Origin: Nicoletella semolina
GTDB taxonomy: Bacteria > Pseudomonadota > Gammaproteobacteria > Enterobacterales > Pasteurellaceae
NCBI RefSeq assembly: GCF_004345745.1
Contig: NZ_SLXJ01000005.1
Location: forward strand, 62,001 to 126,000
Length of the DNA: 64,000 nucleotides
Reading direction: 5' to 3'
Every line of letters begins with the position of its first letter. Positions within the stretch are counted from its first letter, which is position 1. The translations under genes and the position numbers were made by a program. Positions 56,348 through 63,564 of the stretch are shown here, in pieces. Under the pieces are notes generated by a model. The model did no database searches. It saw nothing but the letters and a program-made list of their open reading frames with translations, and was not told the DNA's origin.

Positions 56348-58306
56348 ATGAATTGGTACAAAATCCAAGCGAAAGGAAAGAACAGTGCCGAAATCGCAAT
56401 TTATGATGAAATTGGCGGCTGGGGTATTTCTGCCCAGCAATTTGCCAATGATTTGAAAAAACTGGGCGAGATTAAACAAATAGCATTACACATTCATTCC
56501 CCAGGTGGGAGCGTGTTTGATGGTATCGCTATGTTTAATTTATTGAAAAATCACCCCGCAACCAAGACCGTTTATATAGATGGTCTTGCTGCTTCTATGG
56601 CATCGGTTATTGCGATGGTAGGTGACAAGGTGGTGATGCCTGAAAATGCAATGATGATGATTCATAAGCCGTGGGGAATACAAGGTGGGGACGCACAGGA
56701 GATGCGAAAATATGCGGATTTGCTCGACAAATTAGAAGCGACATTGATTCCTGCTTATGCGGCTAAAACAGGCAAATCCCACGAGGAATTAGCTGAAATG
56801 CTGGCGGCGGAAACGTGGTTTAGCGGCGTTGAGGCTGTTGAACACGGATTTGCCGACGAACTCGCCAAGCCAGTGAAGGCGATGGCACACATTCAATCTA
56901 AACGTTTAGGAGACTATCAAAATATGCCACAAGTACTTAAAACCATGTTGTTTACACCACAAGGCAATGCCAATCACCCGCCTGCTGCAGAGGTGCCTCA
57001 AGCTGCTGATCAACGCACGGTGCCAGCGGTCGAAAATACGCAAAATATTGCAGCCAACCCAATGACAGAACTAGCTCAACGCAACGCCACAATCAAAGCG
57101 ACGTTTGCTGCATTTGGCGGTCAGTATGACAGCTTACTGGTAGATTGCTTAGCGGATTTATCTCTCAGTGCAGAACAAGCTAAAGATCGATTACTGGCAA
57201 AATTAGGTGAGGGGACAAGTCCAAGCGTGCCAAAACACCACATTTATGCCGGCAACGGCAATCTAGTTGGCGACAGCCTAAAAGCGGCACTGCTTGAACG
57301 AGCAGGTGGCGAGCGAGCAGAAAAAGGCAATCCTTATACGGGAATGAGTTTGCGTGAAATGGCACGTGCCTCATTAGTCGATCGAGGTGTGGGCGTGGCA
57401 GGACACAACGCAATGCAAGTAGTCGGTATGGCATTTACCCATTCTACGAGTGATTTTGGCAATATCTTGCTGGACGTCTCGCATAAGTCTTTGATGAAAG
57501 GCTGGGAGGAGGCGAGCGAAAACTTTGAGCAATTTACCACTAAGGGCATTTTAACGGATTTCCGCCCTGCTCACCGTGTGGGATTAGGGGAATTTGAAGG
57601 ATTAGATTTAATTCCTGAAGGCAGTGAATACACCTACGGCACCTTATCCGACACCAAAGCACAAGTAGTACTGGCGACTTACGGTAAGGCGTTCTCTATT
57701 ACTCGCCAAGCGATTATCAATGATGATATGAATTTGCTGACTAAAATTCCGCACAAGATGGGGCGAGCAGCACGGGCAACCATCGCCAATCTCGTGTTTG
57801 CTCTTTTAACAGGCAATCACAAAACCGCAGATGGCAAGTTGTTATTTAGCAACGACCACAAAAACTTGATTGAAAGTGGCAAGCTGGATTTAGCCACGAT
57901 TGATAAAGCGATTGGTTTAATGAATGGGCAAAAATCCTTTGATGGCAGAACCCAACTTGCCATTGATCCAGATTATTTGCTGACCCCAACTGCATTGCAT
58001 ACCCGAGCAAAACAGATTTTAGGCTCAAGCAGTGTAGAGGGGGCAGATATTAATACAGGGATTATTAATCCGCTGCAAAATATCGTACCGATTTTAAAAT
58101 CGCACCGCTTACAAGCGGTCAGTGCCACAGATTATTATTTAATCAACAAAGAGGCGATTGAGGTATCTTACCTTGATGGCATTGAAACGCCATTTATCGA
58201 TCAGGTTCAAGGGTTTGACATTGATGGGGTAAAAACCAAAGTCCGCATTGATGCAGGGGTGAACCTCATCGATTATCGTGGCTTAGTTAAAGTCAAAACG
58301 GCATAA
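56348..58306 (+). CDS. ClpP-like prohead protease / major capsid protein fusion
   Basis: The N-terminal third is a ClpP-type serine protease: IHSPGGSVFDGIAM, nucleophile Ser83 in GLAASMAS and His106 in MMIHKPWG. A Pro/Ala/Gln-rich linker (about 195-240) leads to a coiled segment and then the capsid domain (SLREMARASLVDRG, GSEYTYGTLSDTKAQV, LLTPTALHTRAKQIL, GVKTKVRIDAGVNLIDYRG). In most phages these are two genes; a fused form is known in some lambdoid and Mu-like phages. 652 residues with no visible break. Confidence 0.88.
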   Translation: MNWYKIQAKGKNSAEIAIYDEIGGWGISAQQFANDLKKLGEIKQIALHIHSPGGSVFDGIAMFNLLKNHPATKTVYIDGLAASMASVIAMVGDKVVMPENAMMMIHKPWGIQGGDAQEMRKYADLLDKLEATLIPAYAAKTGKSHEELAEMLAAETWFSGVEAVEHGFADELAKPVKAMAHIQSKRLGDYQNMPQVLKTMLFTPQGNANHPPAAEVPQAADQRTVPAVENTQNIAANPMTELAQRNATIKATFAAFGGQYDSLLVDCLADLSLSAEQAKDRLLAKLGEGTSPSVPKHHIYAGNGNLVGDSLKAALLERAGGERAEKGNPYTGMSLREMARASLVDRGVGVAGHNAMQVVGMAFTHSTSDFGNILLDVSHKSLMKGWEEASENFEQFTTKGILTDFRPAHRVGLGEFEGLDLIPEGSEYTYGTLSDTKAQVVLATYGKAFSITRQAIINDDMNLLTKIPHKMGRAARATIANLVFALLTGNHKTADGKLLFSNDHKNLIESGKLDLATIDKAIGLMNGQKSFDGRTQLAIDPDYLLTPTALHTRAKQILGSSSVEGADINTGIINPLQNIVPILKSHRLQAVSATDYYLINKEAIEVSYLDGIETPFIDQVQGFDIDGVKTKVRIDAGVNLIDYRGLVKVKTA

Positions 58307-58338
58307 GCTGTTGAAGGTGAAAATTTATTACTCACTAA

Positions 58339-58362
58339 ACCTCTTCATAGAAGAGGTTTTTT
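58339..58362 (+). terminator. Terminator after capsid gene
   Basis: ACCTCTTC/GAAGAGGT, 8-bp stem with a 3-nt loop, followed by TTTTT. Confidence 0.8.
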
Positions 58363-58379
58363 ACTGACAAGGAGTTCTG

Positions 58380-58538
58380 ATGAAAAATTTTATTCGTAAT
58401 GGTGAAACCATTGAGTTTACGGCGAAAAAAGCCTTAAAAAGTGGCGATGTGGTAGTGATTGAAGAGTTGATTGCGGTTGTTGTCAATATTAGCCTACGCC
58501 AAATCACGCACACAATATGCCGTCTCGCCACAAGATGA
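58380..58538 (+). pseudogene. DUF2190 capsid-associated protein, N-terminal fragment
   Basis: MKNFIRNGETIEFTAKKALK and SGDVVVIEELIAVVV are the start of a DUF2190 (capsid decoration type) protein. After about residue 35 the frame enters sequence that belongs, in another frame, to the tape-measure gene, and stops at 58538. A deletion joins the two genes near 58485-58495. Ribosome-binding site AAGGAG is intact, so the fragment may still be translated. Confidence 0.75.
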
Positions 58539-59281
58539 ACTCAAGGGCTTGTTCGACCCCAATCAAGACTTAGCCAATCAACAGGCAAAAGAATTAGCGA
58601 TGTTAAATGCTTCCAAGGAAACAGAATTACGCACCATAGAAGAGTATGAAAAACGCAAGCAGGCATTGTTAGACCGTTATAGCAACGAACGCTGGCAAAA
58701 GGAGGCTGATGCTTATGCTCAAGGTTTAGGGCAAATTGGTGGGGCATTTGATGTGTTAGCGGGTATGGTAGAACGCTCTGCAGGTAAGCAATCCAGTGCT
58801 TATAAGGCGATGTTTGCAATCAGTAAAGGCTTTGCGATTGCGGAAGCGTCGGTAAAACTCTCGCAAGCGGTGATGCAAGCAATGTCAGACCCTAGTGCAT
58901 TAACACCCGCCCAAAAATTTGCCAATATGGCGGCGATTACCTCAGCAGGCATTGTTCACCGTGGCGAATATGTGTTAATAAAGAAGCGACGGCACGCCTT
59001 GGGCGAGGGTATTTAGATTACTTGAACTATGGTGTGGCTCGTGGGTTTTCAGGTGGCGGTGGGGTGGGTGTGCCAGCTGTCCCTGCCGTGCCGTTTAAGT
59101 CGAGTTCATCTTCAATGCATAATGATGTCTCGATTACGATTCATATCGACAATCAAGGCAATGTAAAAAATAGCCCAGAACAGACCGCTCAACAAGCCAA
59201 ACAGCTTGCCCAGTTAATTCAAGCACAAGTCCTTGATGTACTGTCTAAGCAGCAACGCAGCGGCGGATTACTGGCTCACTG
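58471..59281 (+). pseudogene. Tail tape-measure protein (gpH-like), C-terminal remnant
   Basis: Only the last part of a lambda gpH-type tape measure remains: EEYEKRKQALLDRYSNERW, AMFAISKGFAIAEASVKL, FANMAAITSAGIVHRGEYV, then in the next frame YLDYLNYGVARGFSGGGG and the C-terminal QAQVLDVLSKQQRSGGLL. The 5' end is lost at the deletion joint, and a single-base shift near 58977-58980 breaks the remainder. It cannot make a functional tail ruler. Confidence 0.85.
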
Positions 59282-59316
59282 ATGATTGTATCAATAACGT
59301 TTTTGCAGGTAACCCA

Positions 59317-59649
59317 ATGACATTACAAACCCTTCCCTTTTTTCCACAGCCACACTATAGCGTGGAAAGTAAGCCACGCAGACAGGTTAATCAGTTTGGC
59401 GATGGTTATCAACAACGCTTAACGGTCGGATTGAATCCGTTAGTGCGGCGATATAACTTAAATTTTAATCTCAAGCGACAACAAGCGGTCAAATTAGCGG
59501 ATTTTTTTGCAACACACGCAGGGGTAAAAGCCTTTTATTTTCGAGAATGCCTTGAGGGTGAGCAAGTCAAAGTAGTCTGTCCCCAGTGGACACAAAAAAT
59601 AGGTAGAAGCCATACGCTGTTTGAATGCGAGTTTGAGGAGGTGATTTAA
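59317..59649 (+). CDS. Minor tail protein M
   Basis: Tail-tip protein of the lambda gpM family, 110 residues. It starts MTLQTLPFFPQP and contains QVNQFGDGYQQRLTVGLN, FFATHAGVKAFYF and a C-terminal ECEFEEV. ATG 59317 has AGGT before it. The stop and the next ATG overlap (TAATG). Confidence 0.85.
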   Translation: MTLQTLPFFPQPHYSVESKPRRQVNQFGDGYQQRLTVGLNPLVRRYNLNFNLKRQQAVKLADFFATHAGVKAFYFRECLEGEQVKVVCPQWTQKIGRSHTLFECEFEEVI

Positions 59650-60380
59650 TGCCTAAAGCATTACCTGAAAAAATGCGGCAAGCCTTGCCAAAACTGGAGC
59701 AAAACGCTCTGATTGAATTGTGGGAAATTGATTTAACAGGATTGCGTGCCAAAAGCGATAATCGCCTTGGTGAGGTATTACGCTTTCATAATGGCACAAC
59801 ACAAGGCGGTGGGAATATCTTCTGGCAAGGGCGTGAATTCCAAGCCTATCCCATTGAGGTGCAAGGACTAGAAGCGTCAGGGCAAGGACCGAGTAACCGT
59901 CCATCATTGACGCTGTCTAATCTGTACGGCTTGGTGACCACGCTGGTGTTAGAGTTTGAACAAGGCATTGGGGCGAAAGTGATTCGCCGACAGGTTTACG
60001 CACAATTTTTAGATGCAGTAAATTTCCCAAACGGCAATCCACAAGCCGACCCCACCCAAGAGGCGGTAAGCGTCTATCTGATTGAGCAGCTAAAACAGCT
60101 CAACGAGCAAGTCGCCGTTTTTGAACTGGCACTGCCTGCAGAAACCGATAATGCTCGCATTCCGCTACTGATGATTACCTCTGATACTTGTATCTGGCGT
60201 TATCGTTCAGCGGAATGCGGTTATACAGGGGGAGCGGTTGCTGATGAATACAACAAGCCAACCGATGACCCCAAAAAAGACAAATGCAGCCACTGCTTAC
60301 GTGGTTGTGAATTGCGTTTTGGCAAAAATGCCATTTTGCCTTTTGGTGGCTTTCCTAGCACAACACAGTATGGGGCTTAA
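59649..60380 (+). CDS. Minor tail protein L
   Basis: Tail-tip protein of the lambda gpL family (243 residues). The C-terminal domain keeps four cysteines (CIWRYRSAECGYTGG and CSHCLRGCELRF region) of the sort reported to hold an iron-sulfur cluster in lambda gpL. RFHNGTTQGGGNIFWQG and NLYGLVTTLVLEF are typical. It follows M with a 1-nt overlap. K should come next; two unrelated genes intervene. Confidence 0.87.
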   Translation: MPKALPEKMRQALPKLEQNALIELWEIDLTGLRAKSDNRLGEVLRFHNGTTQGGGNIFWQGREFQAYPIEVQGLEASGQGPSNRPSLTLSNLYGLVTTLVLEFEQGIGAKVIRRQVYAQFLDAVNFPNGNPQADPTQEAVSVYLIEQLKQLNEQVAVFELALPAETDNARIPLLMITSDTCIWRYRSAECGYTGGAVADEYNKPTDDPKKDKCSHCLRGCELRFGKNAILPFGGFPSTTQYGA

Positions 60381-60423
60381 ACAAAAGCGATAGGCGATGA
60401 TAAGCTGACTTAATAATTAGATT

Positions 60424-60439
60424 TGTGAATCAGATCACA
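60424..60439 (+). promoter_or_regulatory. CRP site before the inserted gene pair
   Basis: TGTGAATCAGATCACA has both perfect CRP half-sites (TGTGA-N6-TCACA). Candidate -10 hexamers downstream are TAGATT (60457) and TAACAT (60473). It lies about 100 bp before the gene at 60536. Confidence 0.7.
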
Positions 60440-60495
60440 CAACTTTTAATTGTATGTAGATTCAAAGTGGTTTAACATATCTCTCATAGCAAGGG

Positions 60496-60520
60496 AGCTC
60501 ATCTTGATGATGAGCTTTTG
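60496..60520 (+). terminator. Hairpin before gene at 60536
   Basis: AGCTCATC/GATGAGCT arms around 5 nt, then TTTG. It may end the upstream tail transcript or shape the leader of the inserted unit. Confidence 0.5.
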
Positions 60521-60535
60521 GTATCTTAGGGGCGG

Positions 60536-60766
60536 ATGATGAAAAAACTTACAAACTATTTTGTAATAAAAAAAACCAATGAACTGGTTGATAAAATCTA
60601 TGTAAGATTGTTTCCATCAGAAGTTCTTCCCGAAACGGTGGAGAATGGTTCATTGGTATTTCATAAAAATGGAAATGTTTCTTTAAATTATAATGATGAG
60701 CAAGTCAGAAATAATATTAAGAAGCATATGAAATCCCTTGAAAGAATTACGGTGGAAAAACACTAA
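60536..60766 (+). CDS. Unknown small protein of inserted cassette
   Basis: 76 residues, basic and polar, no membrane helix; not recognised. It contains LVFHKNGNVSLNYNDEQVRN. Two adjacent ATGs (60536, 60539) follow TAGGGGCGG. The stop is immediately followed by the GTG of the next gene with no gap, so the two are coupled. The pair sits between L and K and is not part of the lambda tail set. Confidence 0.6.
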   Translation: MMKKLTNYFVIKKTNELVDKIYVRLFPSEVLPETVENGSLVFHKNGNVSLNYNDEQVRNNIKKHMKSLERITVEKH

Positions 60767-61522
60767 GTGGCAATCCTAGCAGTTATGCTCATTTTAATTC
60801 TTGGATATTATTATTCAAGTAATTATCTACCTGAGCGTTTTAAATTAAAGCGGAGTGCTGGTTGGGAATCTTATGTTTTATTGGGTTCTCACGGTATAAA
60901 ATTTGTTGTCAGAGGAACCCTTTTCGTATTAGTTATGTGGGGATTCCTTTATGCTTTGTCGGCTTTGTTAAATATCTTCACTTATTTCGGCTTTAATTAT
61001 CAACCCTTTTCATTGGAGCGTTATTTAACGACTGATATTTTAGAAATTAAGGTTTATTATTTTCTGCTTGCATTAGGTGCTACTGTAGCTTGTCAAACAG
61101 AGCTTAACCAGAAAAAATTTGATGTAAATCGAATTTATCAAGAGATGAGCAGTGCGAATAATATTGTTAATTTGCTTTTCTCTGCAATGAGTTCCCAAAC
61201 TCCAGTGAAAGTTTCACTAAAATCTAAAAAAGTGTATGTTGGTATTGTTTATGGGACTCAATTCTCTTCTGCTGACCTAGAAAATATTGTTATTATTCCT
61301 TATTTAAGTGGATATAGGGATAAAGATAAGTTGCATATTATTTTTGATTGTAATTATCTACCAGTGTACCAAAAATACAATATATCCCATTCTGAAAGTG
61401 AAGAAACTCTAAATCTTAAATATTTTCGAAACGTTATTAGAGTGTCAGAAATTGAATCAATATCCCTCTTTGATATGAAATACTTTGATGATTTTGAACG
61501 TGTAGTTGAAGCAGAAGAATAA
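60767..61522 (+). CDS. Unknown membrane protein of inserted cassette
   Basis: 251 residues starting at GTG directly after the upstream stop. Three likely membrane helices (about residues 3-15, 44-72 and 93-110), then a soluble C-terminal domain with VYVGIVYGTQF, IVIIPYLSGYRDKDKLHII and CNYLPVYQKYN. Not recognised. A short N-terminal helix plus a cytosolic domain would suit a lysogenic conversion or exclusion factor, which is only a guess. Lower G+C than the flanking tail genes suggests separate acquisition. Confidence 0.65.
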   Translation: MAILAVMLILILGYYYSSNYLPERFKLKRSAGWESYVLLGSHGIKFVVRGTLFVLVMWGFLYALSALLNIFTYFGFNYQPFSLERYLTTDILEIKVYYFLLALGATVACQTELNQKKFDVNRIYQEMSSANNIVNLLFSAMSSQTPVKVSLKSKKVYVGIVYGTQFSSADLENIVIIPYLSGYRDKDKLHIIFDCNYLPVYQKYNISHSESEETLNLKYFRNVIRVSEIESISLFDMKYFDDFERVVEAEE

Positions 61523-61546
61523 TGTAGTAATCATTTAAATTCTATT

Positions 61547-61578
61547 GCCCATTTAGGTTTCCCTAGATGGGCTTTTTT
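61547..61578 (+). terminator. Terminator closing the inserted cassette
   Basis: GCCCATTTAGG/CCTAGATGGGC, 11-bp stem with one wobble pair and a 4-nt loop, then TTTTTT. Confidence 0.85.
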
Positions 61579-61591
61579 ATTGGGGCAAAAT

Positions 61592-62362
61592 ATGAAAATA
61601 CCCGATCATCTAAAAACAGAAATCCTCTCCCACGCCAAAGCCACAGTGCCACAAGAAGCCTGTGGCTTTGTTGTTTCTCGCTATCAAGATAGTGAGTTGA
61701 TTTATCTACCTTGTGAAAACGTAGCACTCGATCCTGTCAATTATTTTGATATTGATGCCGATGATTTTGTACAAGCGGAATTACAAGGCGAGATTGTGGC
61801 GGTGGTGCATTCGCACCCAGATAGCGACACCGAAAAAGGCTTGCCTTATCTATCCACCGCAGACCGAGAGTGCCAAGTTCAGTTAAATCTGCCGTTTTGG
61901 TTGGTGTGTGACGGTGAGTTGCAAATTTTCCGCCCTATCGCACCGCTGATTGGGCGTCGCTTTGAAAACAACCAACAAGACTGTCGCAATATCATTTTAG
62001 ATAGCTATATGTTAGCAGGGCGTGATATTCCAGACCGCTCACGTTATGAATTTAACTGGTTTGAGCAAGCCAATTTATACGAAGAAGGGTTGATTGCGTG
62101 GGGATTTGAACGGCTGGCATTTGATGCTGCTCCACAACTAGGCGATGTCATATTGCTGCAAATTGGCAGTCCTGTTGCGAATCACGCAGGCATTTACTTA
62201 GGCAATCAAATGATGCTCCATCACAGTCAAGGGCGTCTATCTGCTCGTGTTCCCTACGACGGCTCGTGGCTTTCCCATACCCATTCCATCTGGAGAGACA
62301 AACAATGGCAACAATTATCTTTCACGGCAATCTTAAACGATTTGGCACTCACTTCACGCTAG
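61592..62362 (+). CDS. Tail assembly protein K (JAB/NlpC)
   Basis: Lambda gpK family: an N-terminal JAB/MPN metalloprotease-like domain with VVHSHPDSD and a C-terminal NlpC/P60 hydrolase domain with Cys in NQQDCRNIIL and His in NHAGIYLG. 256 residues. ATG 61592 is preferred; the frame opens at TTG 61580. The Cys motif differs from the usual DCYGLI. The end overlaps gene I by 58 bp, as K and I do in lambdoid phages. Confidence 0.87.
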   Translation: MKIPDHLKTEILSHAKATVPQEACGFVVSRYQDSELIYLPCENVALDPVNYFDIDADDFVQAELQGEIVAVVHSHPDSDTEKGLPYLSTADRECQVQLNLPFWLVCDGELQIFRPIAPLIGRRFENNQQDCRNIILDSYMLAGRDIPDRSRYEFNWFEQANLYEEGLIAWGFERLAFDAAPQLGDVILLQIGSPVANHAGIYLGNQMMLHHSQGRLSARVPYDGSWLSHTHSIWRDKQWQQLSFTAILNDLALTSR

Positions 62363-63075
62363 AGGCAGAGACCTTTAGCGAATTGATGAGCGGTTTACTG
62401 ACCCAGATTAATGGACTAAGACAGCAGCTACAACAAGGCTATTACAAAGTTCGGTTAGGCAAAAACCGCTATTTAAGTGAAAGCCAAATAAAAACCAATC
62501 CCGCTCTACAATTAGCAAATAATGAAACTATTCACTTGACGCCTGCAGCCTCAGGGGCAGGGAGAGGTTTTAATTTTGGTCAAATTATTGCGGGTGTGGC
62601 TTTAATTGGAGTGTCGTTGTGGAACCCTTTTGTATGGTCGGCTGCGGGAGCCACGTTAGGTTTATCAGTTGGGGCTTCCTTGGCAATCAGTGGTACGATT
62701 GGTCTACTGACTAAACCGCCTGAAATGGCGAAAGTTGAAGAGGGAGAAAAACAGCAAAGTACTAGCTTTTCTAACTTACGCAACCTCACCCCACAAGGCA
62801 GACCGATTCCGCTGCTTTACGGCAAAATGATGACCAGTCTTGTCTTGATTTCGCAAGGGATAGAGAGTTTTGATGACGCCGTTGATGTCCAAAAGCCAAT
62901 GATAGACGAACAAAGCAACGCACAACATCAGCAACAAACAAGGGCAAGGGAACGAGAAGAACAAGAGAGGGCGAGAGAAGATAATCGAGATAGTAGAGAG
63001 ACACGAGAGCAAGAAAGAGCCGAACGAGAAGAGCGTAGACGAGAAAATGAACGTATGTATAACGAGTTGTTTTAG
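62305..63075 (+). CDS. Tail assembly protein I with charged C-terminal tail
   Basis: Lambda gpI family. It starts MATIIFHGNLKRFGTHF, has a Gly/Ala-rich hydrophobic middle (about residues 88-135) and the family segment LTPQGRPIPLLYGKMM. After GIESFDDAVD comes about 60 residues dominated by Arg and Glu (QERAREDNRDSRETREQERA), a charged helix not seen in lambda gpI. ATG 62305 follows TGGAGAG. The added tail may be a species-specific extension. Confidence 0.82.
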   Translation: MATIIFHGNLKRFGTHFTLEAETFSELMSGLLTQINGLRQQLQQGYYKVRLGKNRYLSESQIKTNPALQLANNETIHLTPAASGAGRGFNFGQIIAGVALIGVSLWNPFVWSAAGATLGLSVGASLAISGTIGLLTKPPEMAKVEEGEKQQSTSFSNLRNLTPQGRPIPLLYGKMMTSLVLISQGIESFDDAVDVQKPMIDEQSNAQHQQQTRAREREEQERAREDNRDSRETREQERAEREERRRENERMYNELF

Positions 63076-63111
63076 TTTGACACGATTTTGATAATTTAAC
63101 CCAAAAACAAA

Positions 63112-63143
63112 CCCCAAAGCGTTTGCCGCCCTTTGGGGTTTTT
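63112..63143 (+). terminator. Terminator after gene I
   Basis: CCCCAAAG/CTTTGGGG, 8-bp stem with an 11-nt loop, then five T; close relative of the hairpin at 54574-54605. Confidence 0.82.
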
Positions 63144-63244
63144 CATATCCACTTAACCACACTAAGAGGACATAAATTAGAGTGAATTCTAACATAGTAA
63201 ATTTTTTAAACAAGTTTTTAACGAGCTTAAAATTGAGAGAGCGT

Positions 63245-63310
63245 ATGAGCGAACAAGGTGCAGATAAAGCAGGAAAAGACATCTCTTCTGGCATTAAATT
63301 TTTCTTTTGA
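63245..63310 (+). CDS. Tiny frame related to the 37-aa protein at 54681
   Basis: 21 codons: MSEQGADKAGKDISSGIKFF plus one Phe. Start resembles MSENAADKVGN. GAGAGAG precedes the ATG. An in-frame GTG at 63182 would extend it by 21 residues. It appears truncated compared with its relative, which has a full membrane helix. Confidence 0.3.
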   Translation: MSEQGADKAGKDISSGIKFFF

Positions 63311-63342
63311 TTCGCATACTCGACACCTTCGACTTAACGCTA

Positions 63343-63450
63343 ATGCCACTTAACAGGCTGACACTCAAGTACGAACTAGTTAAAGAAATGCAGTTTGCGA
63401 TTGATGATGCAGAAAAAGTCGCTCGTCAGCACGTCAGAAATCGCTTCTAA
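63343..63450 (+). CDS. Small unknown frame between I and J
   Basis: 35 codons with a helical composition (YELVKEMQFAIDDAEKVARQ), no clear ribosome-binding site; the frame stays open upstream to about 63308. Perhaps a gene fragment. Confidence 0.25.
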   Translation: MPLNRLTLKYELVKEMQFAIDDAEKVARQHVRNRF

Positions 63451-63473
63451 TTGCAAAAAATTAAACACAACCA

Positions 63474-63500
63474 ACCGCTTGTGAAACATCAAGCGGTCTT
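63474..63500 (+). terminator. Uptake-sequence hairpin before J
   Basis: ACCGCTTG/CAAGCGGT, 8-bp stem with an 8-nt loop, then CTTT. A pair of inverted uptake cores. Confidence 0.6.
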
Positions 63501-63522
63501 TAGCATACCTGAAATTTACCCC

Positions 63523-63553
63523 ACCGCTTGTAGAAATACAGGCGGTTTTTTAT
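63523..63553 (+). terminator. Terminator built on an uptake sequence (copy 2)
   Basis: Exact copy of the 31-bp block at 54301-54331, again ending just before the ribosome-binding site of a structural phage gene (J here, gpW there). Confidence 0.85.
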
Positions 63554-63564
63554 GGAGAAACACT

